64,000 bases of DNA from DASPHG01 sp963748315 (lineage in GTDB: Bacteria > Actinomycetota > Thermoleophilia > Solirubrobacterales > Thermoleophilaceae): the NCBI GenBank assembly GCA_963748315.1, contig CAVVIK010000006.1:124001-188000 (forward strand). Direction: 5' to 3'. A model generated the notes under the pieces. The model saw only the letters and a list, made by a program, of their open reading frames with translations, made no database searches and was not told the origin of the DNA. Within the stretch, counting starts at the first letter, position 1. Every line of letters starts with the position of its first letter. Both the position numbers and the translations under genes were made by a program. This document shows, one piece after another, positions 46,280 to 54,759 of the stretch.

Positions 46280-47507
46280 CCGTACCCTGTGCGACTTGCG
46301 CCGCCCACTGATCCCGCTCGTCCTCTCCACGATCGCGGCGCAGTCGTCAATCGTCGTCCTCGTTCCGATCGTGGTCGAGGTCGGACGCGATCTCGATGCA
46401 TCGGTCAGCGCGGTCGGGCAGGCGCGCACGGTGCTGGCGGTCACGGCGGTGGTCGCCGCGTTCTTCATCGGGCCGCTGATCGACCGGCTCGGGGTCAAGC
46501 CGCTGCTCGGGTGGGGCGCCGTCCTCGCGCTGCAGGGCGCGGTGCTCAGCGCAATCGCGCCGAATCTCGCGCTCTTCCTGCTCGCGCACGTCGTCACCGG
46601 GACGGGCGTCGCGTGCCTGCTGTCGGCGGGGTTCGCCGGCGTCGGCGCGTGGTTCCCCGAGGGCGAGATGGCGCGGCCGATGGGCTTCGTCGTGGGCGCC
46701 CAGTCGGTCTCGTGGATCATCGGCACCCCGATCATCGGGATCCTCACCGACGCCGTCTCGTGGCGGCTCGCGTACGCCGTGCCGGGGACGATCTGCCTGG
46801 CGGCGCTTGGCGACCGCGCTCTGGTCGCCCCGGTGGAGCGCGACGCGGCCGCCATGCGGCCGCCCGTCGAGCGCGAGGGGCTCCGGGCCGTCTTCCGCGA
46901 TCGATCCGCGCGGCGCTGGACGCTCGCCGAGCTCGTCGCCTACTCCGCCTGGACCGCCGAGCTCACCTACATCGGCGCGTTCTACATCCAGACCTACGAC
47001 GTGTCCGAGTCGACCGTCGGCTTCCTGCTGGCGGTCGGATCGATCGCGTTCGCGATCTCGACGCTCTCGACCGCCGCCCTGACGGAGCGATTCGAGCGGC
47101 GCAGGTTGATCGTCTGCGCAGCGCTCGGCATGGGCACGATGCTCGCCGTGATCATGAACGTGACTCCCGCCGTGGTGTTCACGCTGTGCCTCTTCTTCGT
47201 GATGGCCCTGATGGCGGGCATCCGCTCGACGGCCTCGAGCTCGCTCGGGCTCGACCAGCTGCGCGCGCAACCGGGCAGCATGATGGCCGCGCGCACCGCG
47301 AGCGCACAGCTCGGCTACATGTTCGGCGCGCTGATCGGCGGCCTCGTGCTCGCGGTCGCGGACTTCGGCGAGCTGGGGTTCGTCCTGTTGGCGGGGATGG
47401 CAGCGTCGGCGGCGCTGGTCGCCGGCGTCAGCGATCCAGCAGCTTCAGGTTCGCCTCGTGGATCTCCCGCTGCCGCTTCGTCTCGCGACCCGCGGGCAGC
47501 TTCGTGA
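46263..47507 (+). CDS. Major facilitator superfamily transporter
   Basis: A 12-helix MFS permease of about 400 residues. LIPLVLSTIAAQSSIVVLVP is helix 1, SAVGQARTVLAVTAVVAAFF helix 2, and FIGPLIDRLGVKPLLGWGAV carries the loop 2-3 motif (DRxGxKP). FAGVGAWFPEGEMARPMGFV and LSTAALTERFERRRLIVCAA (the repeat motif in the second half) follow, as in drug/sugar exporters. The start is uncertain: TTG 46263 overlaps the divergent VOC start, and TTG 46296 (LRRPLIPLV) is an alternative. The last 26 residues (PAASGSPRGSPAAA...) are antisense to the end of the metallo-beta-lactamase gene, so the true stop may be earlier and hidden by a base error. Substrate unknown. Confidence 0.82.
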   Translation: MNHAANRTLCDLRRPLIPLVLSTIAAQSSIVVLVPIVVEVGRDLDASVSAVGQARTVLAVTAVVAAFFIGPLIDRLGVKPLLGWGAVLALQGAVLSAIAPNLALFLLAHVVTGTGVACLLSAGFAGVGAWFPEGEMARPMGFVVGAQSVSWIIGTPIIGILTDAVSWRLAYAVPGTICLAALGDRALVAPVERDAAAMRPPVEREGLRAVFRDRSARRWTLAELVAYSAWTAELTYIGAFYIQTYDVSESTVGFLLAVGSIAFAISTLSTAALTERFERRRLIVCAALGMGTMLAVIMNVTPAVVFTLCLFFVMALMAGIRSTASSSLGLDQLRAQPGSMMAARTASAQLGYMFGALIGGLVLAVADFGELGFVLLAGMAASAALVAGVSDPAASGSPRGSPAAASSRDPRAAS

Positions 47508-48180
47508 GCCCGTCGAGATAGTCGAGGTCCTCATCGAGCAGGCGAAGCGCGGTGTCGCGGTCGTGCGGCGACCCGTGTCCCGGGACGATCGTCTCGGCCG
47601 CCTCGACGAGCGGCGCCAGGCGCGCGAGCGTCGCGCGGTACTCGTCGAGGTCGCGCACCATCGGGATCTCGACGTCGGAGAGGTAATCGCCGACGCAGAG
47701 GACGCCCGCCCAGCGTGCGAACACGGCGACCCCGTCCGCGGTGTGCCCCTCGGCCGGGTGCAGCTCGAGCTCCTGCTCGCCCAGGCCGACGTACCCGGGC
47801 ACGGGAAGCGACTGGTACGACCCGAGTGACAGCGGGGCTGCACGCTGGACGTAGTGCTCCGCGTCCGCGTCCCGCAGCTCCCTCTGCGCGACGCCGGGCT
47901 CCTCGCGCAGGCGAAGCGCCGTCGGCTCACCGACCCCGAGCGCAAGCTGGGGGAACGCAGCGCGGCCGAGCAGGTGGTCGTAGTCGGCGTGCGTCGCGAG
48001 CAGCGCGCTGATCTCGAAGCCCGCTTGATGGAGCAGGGTGGGCAGCGCGTCGAGCTCGTCCGGGAAGTACGGCGAGTCGATCAGCATCGCCTCTCCGCCG
48101 GCGCGGATCGCCGTGCAGGTGGTCTGCCACATCCGACTGGTCACGACGACGGCGTCCGGGTGGACGCCGACGGCCCGCAC
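47428..48180 (-). CDS. Metallo-beta-lactamase-fold hydrolase
   Basis: A 250-residue MBL-fold protein from GTG 48178-48180, two bases after the HAD gene. The metal-binding site is ALLATHADYDHLLGRAAFP (HxDxDH variant, with Asp in place of the second His), LHPAEGHTADGVAVF and VPGHGSPHDRD, with GVLCVGDYLSDVEIP supplying the bridging aspartate. MWQTTCTAIRAGGEAMLIDS is the usual N-terminal strand. The long C-terminal helix (LDYLDGLTKLPAGRETKRQR) is often seen in hydrolases of thioesters or lactones. Co-transcribed with the HAD hydrolase. Substrate unknown. Confidence 0.82.
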   Translation of the reverse strand: MRAVGVHPDAVVVTSRMWQTTCTAIRAGGEAMLIDSPYFPDELDALPTLLHQAGFEISALLATHADYDHLLGRAAFPQLALGVGEPTALRLREEPGVAQRELRDADAEHYVQRAAPLSLGSYQSLPVPGYVGLGEQELELHPAEGHTADGVAVFARWAGVLCVGDYLSDVEIPMVRDLDEYRATLARLAPLVEAAETIVPGHGSPHDRDTALRLLDEDLDYLDGLTKLPAGRETKRQREIHEANLKLLDR

Positions 48181-48182
48181 GG

Positions 48183-48866
48183 CTAGACGGCCTTCAGCAG
48201 CTTGCCGGCCTCGCGGAAGTTCTTGACTTCCTTGTCGGGCTTCTTCTGGTTCGGCTCGAGCTTGCGGCCGTGGCGGTTGACCCAGATCACCGGGACCTTG
48301 CGCTTGATGCACGGCTCGACGTCGGTCTCGTAGCCGGACGCGATGTGCACCCAGTTCTTCTTCTTTTGCTCGATCCGGCGCGCACACTCCTTGAAGTGAG
48401 CCTCGTCGGGCTTGTAGGAGCGCACCTGCTGGGCGGTCACCACCAGGTCGAAATCGACGCGGAAGTGGCGCCGTGTCGCGCCGAGCAGCTTGTCGTCGAT
48501 GTTCGAGAGGATCCCGATCTCGTACTTCTTGGAGAAGCGCTCGAGCTGGGCGTTCGTCTCACGGAACGCGGGCCAGCGGGGGACGCTGTCCGGCAGGAAC
48601 TGCGCGCGGGAGGACTCGAGCTCCCAGCCGAGCTCCTTCGCCGCGCGAACCGCGGTCCTGCGCAGGACCTCCGCGTACAGCTCGTAGGACCCGCTCTGGA
48701 TCTCGTGCTGCATCTCGATGAAATGCGGCATCAGCTCGTCCCGGTTGATCGTGAAGCCGTCACGGTCCGCCTCCGCCTGGAAAGCGTCGTACGCGCCCGA
48801 CTCCCAGTCGATCAGGGTGCCGTAGCAGTCGAACGTGACGAAGGTGATCTTCTTGGGGAGAGCCAT
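48183..48866 (-). CDS. HAD-superfamily hydrolase, haloacid dehalogenase type II-like
   Basis: A 227-residue HAD protein from ATG 48864-48866. Motif I is FVTFDCYGTLIDWESGA, with the nucleophilic aspartate. Motif II is EIGILSNIDDKLLGATRRHF, motif III Lys lies in TAQQVRSYKPDEAHFKECAR, and motif IV is modified (HIASGYETDVEPCIKRKV). The helical cap (FQAEADRDGFTINRDELM and following) is of the C1 type used by 2-haloacid dehalogenases and phosphatases. VIWVNRHGRKLEPNQKKPD is the usual late strand. Its leader is divergent from sucC with 52 bases between. A phosphatase on a small metabolite is more likely than a true dehalogenase, but the sequence does not decide. Confidence 0.85.
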   Translation of the reverse strand: MALPKKITFVTFDCYGTLIDWESGAYDAFQAEADRDGFTINRDELMPHFIEMQHEIQSGSYELYAEVLRRTAVRAAKELGWELESSRAQFLPDSVPRWPAFRETNAQLERFSKKYEIGILSNIDDKLLGATRRHFRVDFDLVVTAQQVRSYKPDEAHFKECARRIEQKKKNWVHIASGYETDVEPCIKRKVPVIWVNRHGRKLEPNQKKPDKEVKNFREAGKLLKAV

Positions 48867-48918
48867 GCGGCGGCGCATCTTACGTTTTCGCCGTCTCCGA
48901 TAGGGTCCCGCGCCGCAA

Positions 48919-50058
48919 ATGGACCTGCTGGAGTACCAGGGAAAGCAGCTTTTCGCCAAGCACGGCGTCCCCGTGCCGGAGGGCCGGCCCGCCGCCACCG
49001 TTCAGGAGGCGGTCGAGGCGGCCGAGTCCATCGGCTACCCGTGCGTGATCAAGGCGCAGGTGCTGATCGGCGGGCGCGGCAAGGCCGGCGGGATCAAGCT
49101 CGCGAACAGCCGTGAGGAGGCCGAGCAGCACGCCCAGGCGATCCTCGGCATGGACATCCGCGGCTTCACGGTCCACGAGCTCTACGTCGAGAAGGCATCC
49201 GAGATCGACGAGGAGTACTACGCCGCGATCGTCTTCGACCGGAGCGCCAAGAAGCCGATGGTGATGCTTTCGCGGATGGGCGGAATGGACGTCGAGGAGG
49301 TCGCCGAGACGGACCCTGAGGCGATGCGGATGACGCACATCGATCCGCTGATCGGCTTCTCGGACTTCAACGCGCGGCAGCTGCTCTACAAGTCGGGGAT
49401 CGCCGAGGACGTCATCCGGCCCGTCGGCGCCATGCTCGCGAAGCTCTACGAGACGTTCGTCGCCGAGGACGCGATGCTCGTCGAGGTCAACCCGCTGCTC
49501 GTCACGAAGAGCCGGGAGGTTGTCGCGCTCGACTCGAAGTTCACGGTGGATGGCAACGCGCTGTATCGCCACCCGGACACCGCTGCCTTTCGCAATGTCG
49601 GTGCCGAAGACCCACAGGAGCAGATGGCGAAGGAGCGCAACCTGACCTACGTGAAACTCGACGGCAACGTCGGCATCCTCGGCAACGGCGCGGGCCTCGT
49701 GATGTCCACGCTCGACGTCGTCGCGCAGGCGGGCGGCAAGCCGGCGAACTTCTTGGATGCCGGAGGTGGCAGCAAGGCGGAGGCCATCGTCGACGCCGTC
49801 GAGGTGATCCTCTCGGACGAGAAGGTCACCGCCGTGCTCTTCAACATCTTCGGCGGCATCACGCGCTGCGACGAGGTCGCAAACGGCCTCGTCACCGCGT
49901 TCGGGCAGATCGACGTGAAGGTCCCGTTCGTCGTCCGCCTCGACGGCACGAATGACGAGGAGGGCCGCAAGATCCTCGCTGAAGCGAACCTGCCGAACGT
50001 GCACGTGGAGAAGACGATGCTCGGCGCGGCGGACCGCGTTGTGGAGCTCGCCGGATGA
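48919..50058 (+). CDS. sucC: Succinyl-CoA synthetase beta subunit (ADP-forming)
   Basis: A 379-residue ATP-grasp subunit from ATG 48919. MDLLEYQGKQLFAKHGVPVP, CVIKAQVLIGGRGKAGGIKL (nucleotide loop), FTVHELYVEKASEIDEEYY, AMLVEVNPLLVTKSREVVAL and LFNIFGGITRCDEVANGLV (CoA/phosphate region) are diagnostic. Together with the alpha subunit it interconverts succinyl-CoA, ADP and phosphate with succinate, CoA and ATP in the TCA cycle. It overlaps sucD (ATGATG at 50055). In this window it would also dispose of the succinyl-CoA made by the methylmalonyl-CoA mutase. Length is normal. Confidence 0.96.
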   Translation: MDLLEYQGKQLFAKHGVPVPEGRPAATVQEAVEAAESIGYPCVIKAQVLIGGRGKAGGIKLANSREEAEQHAQAILGMDIRGFTVHELYVEKASEIDEEYYAAIVFDRSAKKPMVMLSRMGGMDVEEVAETDPEAMRMTHIDPLIGFSDFNARQLLYKSGIAEDVIRPVGAMLAKLYETFVAEDAMLVEVNPLLVTKSREVVALDSKFTVDGNALYRHPDTAAFRNVGAEDPQEQMAKERNLTYVKLDGNVGILGNGAGLVMSTLDVVAQAGGKPANFLDAGGGSKAEAIVDAVEVILSDEKVTAVLFNIFGGITRCDEVANGLVTAFGQIDVKVPFVVRLDGTNDEEGRKILAEANLPNVHVEKTMLGAADRVVELAG

Positions 50059-50951
50059 TGTCGATCCTCGTCGGCAAGGACACGAAGCTGGTGGTGTCGG
50101 GCCTGACCGGCCGCGAGGGCAGCTTCCACGGCCTGAACAACAAGAACTACGGCACCGACCTCGTCGCGGGCGTCACGCCCGGCAAGGGCGGCCAGGACGT
50201 CGAGGGCGTGCCGGTCTTCAACACCGTCCACGACGCCGTCGCCGACACCGGCGCCAACACGAGCATGATCTTCGTCCCGCCGCGGTTCGCCGCGGACGCG
50301 ATCCTCGAGGCGGCCGACGCCGGTGTCGACCTCGTCATCTGCATCACAGAGGGCATCCCCGCGCACGACATGCTGCGCGTCTACACGCACCTGAAGCGCG
50401 GCAAGACGCGGCTGATCGGACCGAACTGCCCCGGCGTGCTCTCGCCGGGCAAGGCGAACGTGGGAATCATCCCGGCGCACTTCTTCTCGGAGGGCAACGT
50501 CGGGCTCGTATCGCGCTCGGGCACGCTGACCTACCAGATCGGCAACGAGATCGCCCAGAGCGGCTTCGGCAACTCGACGATCGTCGGGATCGGCGGCGAC
50601 CCGATCGTCGGCTCCTCGTTCATCGACGTCATCAGCCTGTTCGAGGAGGACGACGAGACCGAGCTGATCGTGATGTGCGGCGAGATCGGCGGCGACGAGG
50701 AGGAGCGCACCGCCGACTACATCGCCGAGCACGTCACGAAGCCCGTGATCGCCTACATCGCGGGCTTCACCGCGCCGCCCGGCAAGACGATGGGCCACGC
50801 CGGCGCGATCGTGTCGGGCTCGAAGGGCACGGCGCAGGCGAAGGCCGAGGCGCTGGAGGCGAAGGGCGTGCGGGTGGGGCGCAACCCGACGCAGGTCGCC
50901 GAGCTGGCCGTCGAGACCGTCGGCGCGGCGCCCGCGCCTAGCGGTCCATGA
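50055..50951 (+). CDS. sucD: Succinyl-CoA synthetase alpha subunit
   Basis: A 298-residue CoA-binding subunit. TKLVVSGLTGREGSFHGLNN (CoA-binding Rossmann fold), GTDLVAGVTPGKGGQDVEGV, ICITEGIPAHDMLRVYTHLK, IGPNCPGVLSPGKANVGIIP and VGLVSRSGTLTYQIGNEIAQ are all present. The phosphohistidine is His248 in TMGHAGAIVSGSKGTAQAKA. Start ATG 50055 overlaps the sucC stop; ATG 50058 is a possible alternative. Its stop overlaps the convergent RTX gene by 14 bases. The C-terminal dozen residues (AAPAPSGP) extend past the usual end, possibly because of the overlap. Confidence 0.96.
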   Translation: MMSILVGKDTKLVVSGLTGREGSFHGLNNKNYGTDLVAGVTPGKGGQDVEGVPVFNTVHDAVADTGANTSMIFVPPRFAADAILEAADAGVDLVICITEGIPAHDMLRVYTHLKRGKTRLIGPNCPGVLSPGKANVGIIPAHFFSEGNVGLVSRSGTLTYQIGNEIAQSGFGNSTIVGIGGDPIVGSSFIDVISLFEEDDETELIVMCGEIGGDEEERTADYIAEHVTKPVIAYIAGFTAPPGKTMGHAGAIVSGSKGTAQAKAEALEAKGVRVGRNPTQVAELAVETVGAAPAPSGP

Positions 50952-52279
50952 AGGTGGTGAAGCCGGTCTTGACCGGCCTCGGGTTCAGACAGCCGCACGG
51001 CCGACCTGATCCGAAGATCACCACGCGGACGTAGCCGCCGCGGCGCACGTACTCGCGGCCGCGGGCATTGAGGCGCACGACGACCTCCTGTCGCCTGCCG
51101 CCACGGCGCTTGATGTCGATCGGGCCCTCGCCCAGGAGAAGCCTCCGCCCCGCCGTCAGGAGCGTGATCCGGCCACGGCATCCGTCGGAGTCCACGCAGG
51201 TCAGAGAAAAGAGTGCATCCCCGCGCGAGATCGAAGGCTGGACGGTGATCCGGCCCAGGTCTGCGCGGCGTGAGCGCAGCCAAGAAGCGTCCTCGCAGTC
51301 GGGGCTCAGGCGGTCTCGCTTGTCCGTGGATTCGACGAAGTCGCTGCCCCGGCCGCAGAAGACGACGTCGCGGGCGTTGTCGGAGTTGTCGAAAATCCGA
51401 TCGCCGCCGCCGTAGCTGAACACGCGGTCCGCGCCGCCCTCGCCCGCCAGGCTGTCACCGGCACGTCCGCCCTCGATCCGGTCGTCGCCCGGACCGCCCA
51501 GCAAGTAGGCGCCGGTGTGCGTCGCAATCATGCTGTCCGCTCCCTTGCCACCCGTGACCCTGCTGATTCCGGTGAGGCTGTCCCGTTCGCCAGGCGCACC
51601 GGCGATACCGGCGCGAAGGTCGACGGTGACCGGCTCTCTGCGCGAGGCGTAGCTATACGACGACTGTCCCGGATTGCCGACGATCGTGTCGGACGCCGCG
51701 TCCCCATCGCGCTCGCCATCGACGATGAAGTCGAACTCGAACTGCGTGGCGGGCTCGCCGGCCCGAAGCTCGTCGCTGCCGGCGCCGCCATTGACCCTGT
51801 CGCTGCCCGCGCCGCCGTCCACGAGGTCGTCGCCGTGCCTCGCCGTACAGGCTCTCGTTGGAAATCCCGCCTTGGAGTGTGTCGCCACCCAGACCGCCCG
51901 AATATCCGGACGTGGAGTTCGCGGTCGTAATCGAAGTGCACTCGCGTCGTCCCCGTCACCCAGCACGACTCTGGTGGTGCTGAGCTCGTCGCCGCTGGAC
52001 GAGCACACGACGCGGCTCGGCCCGTCAGACGCGCAGTGGTCGCCCGGCTCGATCTCGGCGCCCGCATCTTCGAACGCGACCTCGTCGCCGGTGAACGTCA
52101 CCGTGACGTCGTTCGCCTCGCCGGGCCCGCCCTCGTAGAGCACCCGCAGGGCGTAGGAGTCCGGAAGGCCCTGCACGCCTTCCTCCACGAACACGCGCGT
52201 CCCCGTGGCGGTGGCGGCCTGGGCGCTGGCGGGAAGGCAGCAGACGATCGCGATCGCTAAGAAGGGCGCCTCGCTTCAT
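50938..52279 (-). CDS. Secreted RTX-type calcium-binding protein, three frameshifts
   Basis: ATG 52277-52279 opens MKRGALL, and after a slip near 52255 the neighbouring frame supplies the signal core LAIAIVCCLPASAQAATATG, then TRVFVEEGVQGLPDSYALRV. The protein has RTX/hemolysin-type Gly-Asp repeats: LVDGGAGSDRVNGGAGSDEL, YLLGGPGDDRIEGGRAGDSL and AGEGGADRVFSYGGGDRIFD. Near 51945 and 51845 the frame switches out and back; the middle frame reads SGYSGGLGGDTLQGGISNES, which restores another repeat. The C-terminal 130 residues are beta-rich with cysteines (FSLTCVDSDGCRGRITLL, SGRPCGCLNPRP). About 447 residues, extracellular, probably folding on calcium. Function unknown. The last 14 bases overlap sucD. 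Confidence 0.72.
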
Positions 52280-52295
52280 GGTTGTGTAAACACGC

Positions 52296-53798
52296 CTAAC
52301 CGGCGGAAAGAGCGACTGACGGCTGCTGCAGCAGACGCTTCGCCTCCCTGATCCCGCTCGACATCGCGCCGTCCGCGTAGCCCAGCCGGTGGTGCGTCGC
52401 CTCGCCCGCGAAGAGGATCCGGCCGCCGACCGGCCGCGCGAGCACGTCGAGCTCGCCGAGGTCGGATCCGACCAGGATGGTCGAGTAGGCCCCGCGTGTG
52501 AACCGGTTGCCCTGCCAGTCGGTCGTCCGCCAGCCCACCGGCGTCGGCACCTCGTGACCGAGGATCTCCGTCAAGCGCGTGAGTGCGAGCGCCAGCCGCT
52601 CGTCGGGCGTGAGCCCGTGCAGCTGCCGCCCGGCCCGCCCGCCGGCGAGCGCGACCAGTCCGGGGAGCCCGCTGATCTCGTTCAGGTCGATCCACAGCGG
52701 CAGCTCGAACGGCGCGTGATCCGAGATGAACAGCATGTGCGTGTGGGTCGCGTCGCTCCAGAACGGCTCGTCGAACACCATCGCGACCTTCTCGAACGCG
52801 CCGAACCCGATCCTTCTGATCGCGCGGCGCTTGCGCTTCGGGAGCTTCGGCTCGAAGACGATCGAGCGGGCCTTCAGCACGCCCAGCGGGACGGTCACGA
52901 CGACGTGCGAGCCGTGGAGACGCCGTCGCCGGGGCGTCCGACCGGGGACGGTGCAGTGGACCACGACGCCGCGGCGGTGACGCTCGATCGCCTGCACGCG
53001 GTGGCGCAGGCGCACCTCCGCGTCCCCTGCCATCGATTGCACGAGTCGCCGGTAGCCGCCGACGGGGAACTCGCCCTGCCCCACGCCCGTGTAGTACGAC
53101 TCGTAGTTCGCCCAATAGTCGAGCGAGATCCGCTGCCACTCGTAGTTGTCGCCGCTCTCGGCGATCAGCTGGATGACGAACTCGGCGTGCCGCCGGGCGG
53201 CGCCCTCGAGGCCCTGCCGGTCGAGGTAGACCTGCGCGCCGTCGAATATCGACGCCTGCGGGCCGAGCTCGGCGGAGATGGACGACGCCTCGTTGTCGCC
53301 GAAGTTCAGCGCGTGTGCGAACGCGGCGACCTTCTCGGGCAGCGTGACCTCGCGGTCCGCGAACGCGTCATAGCCGCGGAAGGTCGCGACGTCGAGTTCG
53401 ATGTCGGCGTTTTCGCGGTCGACCCCGGACTGGTCGGCGAAGCGCGCCATCGGGTTGCCCCCAGGCTCGTGGATCCAAGAGCAGCCGAGGTCGATCGGCA
53501 CTCCGGCCACGTCGACGGTGCGCGCACGGCCGCCGATGCGCGACCGCCCCTCGAGGAGAACGTGGTCGACGCCCGCGTTGCGGAGCGCGTTCGCGAGCGT
53601 GAGGCCCGCCCACCCGGCGCCCACGATGATGACCCGCTCGGGATCGCCGGCCAGACCGCCGGGGATCTCTTCGTTGCCGTCGTCGTAGGCCTCGGTCTCG
53701 GCTGCGAACGCGGTTCGTGCGAGCGGCCCGGCCAGGAGCGACCCGGCCCCGGCTGCGGCGGCGAGCCGGAACAGCTCGCGCCTCGTGCGCTCGCGCAT
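52296..53798 (-). CDS. Flavin amine oxidase, Tat-exported
   Basis: A 500-residue FAD-dependent monoamine oxidase-family enzyme. The N-terminus RERTRRELFRLAAAAGAGSL is a twin-arginine signal. The FAD-binding site is RVIIVGAGWAGLTLANALRN and LEGRSRIGGRARTVDVAGVP, with DLGCSWIHEPGGNPMARFAD after it, which is typical of polyamine and lysine-specific oxidases. GEFPVGGYRRLVQSMAGDAE and the C-terminal GGRILFAGEATHHRLGYADG (FAD-contacting) complete the fold. KVAMVFDEPFWSDATHTHML lies at the substrate cavity. It oxidises an amine outside the membrane, releasing peroxide. It lies 4 bases downstream of the HTH-RskA-like gene on the same strand, so they are probably co-transcribed. Confidence 0.9.
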   Translation of the reverse strand: MRERTRRELFRLAAAAGAGSLLAGPLARTAFAAETEAYDDGNEEIPGGLAGDPERVIIVGAGWAGLTLANALRNAGVDHVLLEGRSRIGGRARTVDVAGVPIDLGCSWIHEPGGNPMARFADQSGVDRENADIELDVATFRGYDAFADREVTLPEKVAAFAHALNFGDNEASSISAELGPQASIFDGAQVYLDRQGLEGAARRHAEFVIQLIAESGDNYEWQRISLDYWANYESYYTGVGQGEFPVGGYRRLVQSMAGDAEVRLRHRVQAIERHRRGVVVHCTVPGRTPRRRRLHGSHVVVTVPLGVLKARSIVFEPKLPKRKRRAIRRIGFGAFEKVAMVFDEPFWSDATHTHMLFISDHAPFELPLWIDLNEISGLPGLVALAGGRAGRQLHGLTPDERLALALTRLTEILGHEVPTPVGWRTTDWQGNRFTRGAYSTILVGSDLGELDVLARPVGGRILFAGEATHHRLGYADGAMSSGIREAKRLLQQPSVALSAG

Positions 53799-53802
53799 TG
53801 CC

Positions 53803-54750
53803 CTACTCGCGCAGAAGATCGTCCAGCGGTGCCCGCATCACGCTGGCGCCCGAATGATTCGAATTGGAGTCATCCGGCTCGCGCGACACATCGAGTGAGC
53901 GGTAGTTGCTCGCGTCAGGCGGCAGCTGCACCTCGAGCTTCCCGCTTCCGCGCGGGAAGGTCCCGAGCGATTTCGCGTCCACGACGCTGTTGTAGAGCCA
54001 CACCTCGTACGAGCCCGGGGCGGGGTTCGGCAGGCCGTTGATCGTGATCGTCACGCTCTCGTCGCTCACGGCCACGGTGCCCTCGCCGCGGCCGCCGCCG
54101 ATCGGGCTCAGCTTCGCCGCGTCGCCGTTCGGGGCCGGGCCGCCGCCATTCTGAGCGGGCGCGGGCTGCGAGCCGCTCTCGTTCGAGTCGTCGTCGTCAC
54201 CGCCGCTCAGAAGCAGGGCGAGTACGACGCCGAGGACGGCGACGCCGGCCAGGATGAGGAGCCAGGCGGTCCTGCGCGAGCGGGGCTCCTCGGGCTCGAT
54301 GTAGAGCCTTTCGTCGAATTCACGGCTCATGGCCGCGAGATCGCGGTCGCGCGGCGCAGGCGGTGACGGTCGCTTCGGCGGTTCGGGCTCGGGTTCGGGC
54401 TCGTCCTCCAGCGCAAGCTCCGGCTCGTCGTCGACGGGCGGGATTGGCGGCGGGGGCGGAGTCGGTCCCGGGGGCGGAGCGACACCGGGGCGCCAGGCAT
54501 CGTCCGGCAGCGCGCTGACGGCCTGCCGCACGCGTTCGCGGCGGTCGTGCCCGCCCACGTCGAGCGCGTCGCACAACAGCTCGAGCACCGCGTCGCGCCC
54601 GCGCGCGACGTCGGCGGGGTCCTTGCGCAGGAGCTCGCCGATCTCGGCGTCGGACACTCCGCGCCTCAGCGACAGGTCGAGCAGCGCCCGATTGCCCGGG
54701 TCCAGGTCCGCAAGTGCCCGCGGCAGACGGTCGGCCGGCACAGCTAGCAT
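53803..54750 (-). CDS. Membrane protein joining sigma-region-4-like HTH to an RskA-like extracellular domain
   Basis: A 315-residue protein with three parts. Residues about 10-65 (LADLDPGNRALLDLSLRRGV, SDAEIGELLRKDPADVARGR) resemble sigma region 4/HTH sequences that bind -35 DNA. A Pro/Glu-rich cytoplasmic linker follows (residues 85-160). A single transmembrane helix at about 162-182 (AWLLILAGVAVLGVVLALLL) is followed by a GGDDDDSN linker. The outer domain (about 210-300; TITINGLPNPAPGSYEVWLY and SLGTFPRGSGKLEVQLPPDA) matches the RskA C-terminal domain of anti-sigma-K factors. The zinc finger that normally holds sigma is absent. The start codon is nine bases from the divergent DUF4397 gene. 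It could be a one-piece transmembrane regulator; no experiment known to me covers this form. Confidence 0.72.
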   Translation of the reverse strand: MLAVPADRLPRALADLDPGNRALLDLSLRRGVSDAEIGELLRKDPADVARGRDAVLELLCDALDVGGHDRRERVRQAVSALPDDAWRPGVAPPPGPTPPPPPIPPVDDEPELALEDEPEPEPEPPKRPSPPAPRDRDLAAMSREFDERLYIEPEEPRSRRTAWLLILAGVAVLGVVLALLLSGGDDDDSNESGSQPAPAQNGGGPAPNGDAAKLSPIGGGRGEGTVAVSDESVTITINGLPNPAPGSYEVWLYNSVVDAKSLGTFPRGSGKLEVQLPPDASNYRSLDVSREPDDSNSNHSGASVMRAPLDDLLRE

Positions 54751-54759
54751 GCGAGCTTC

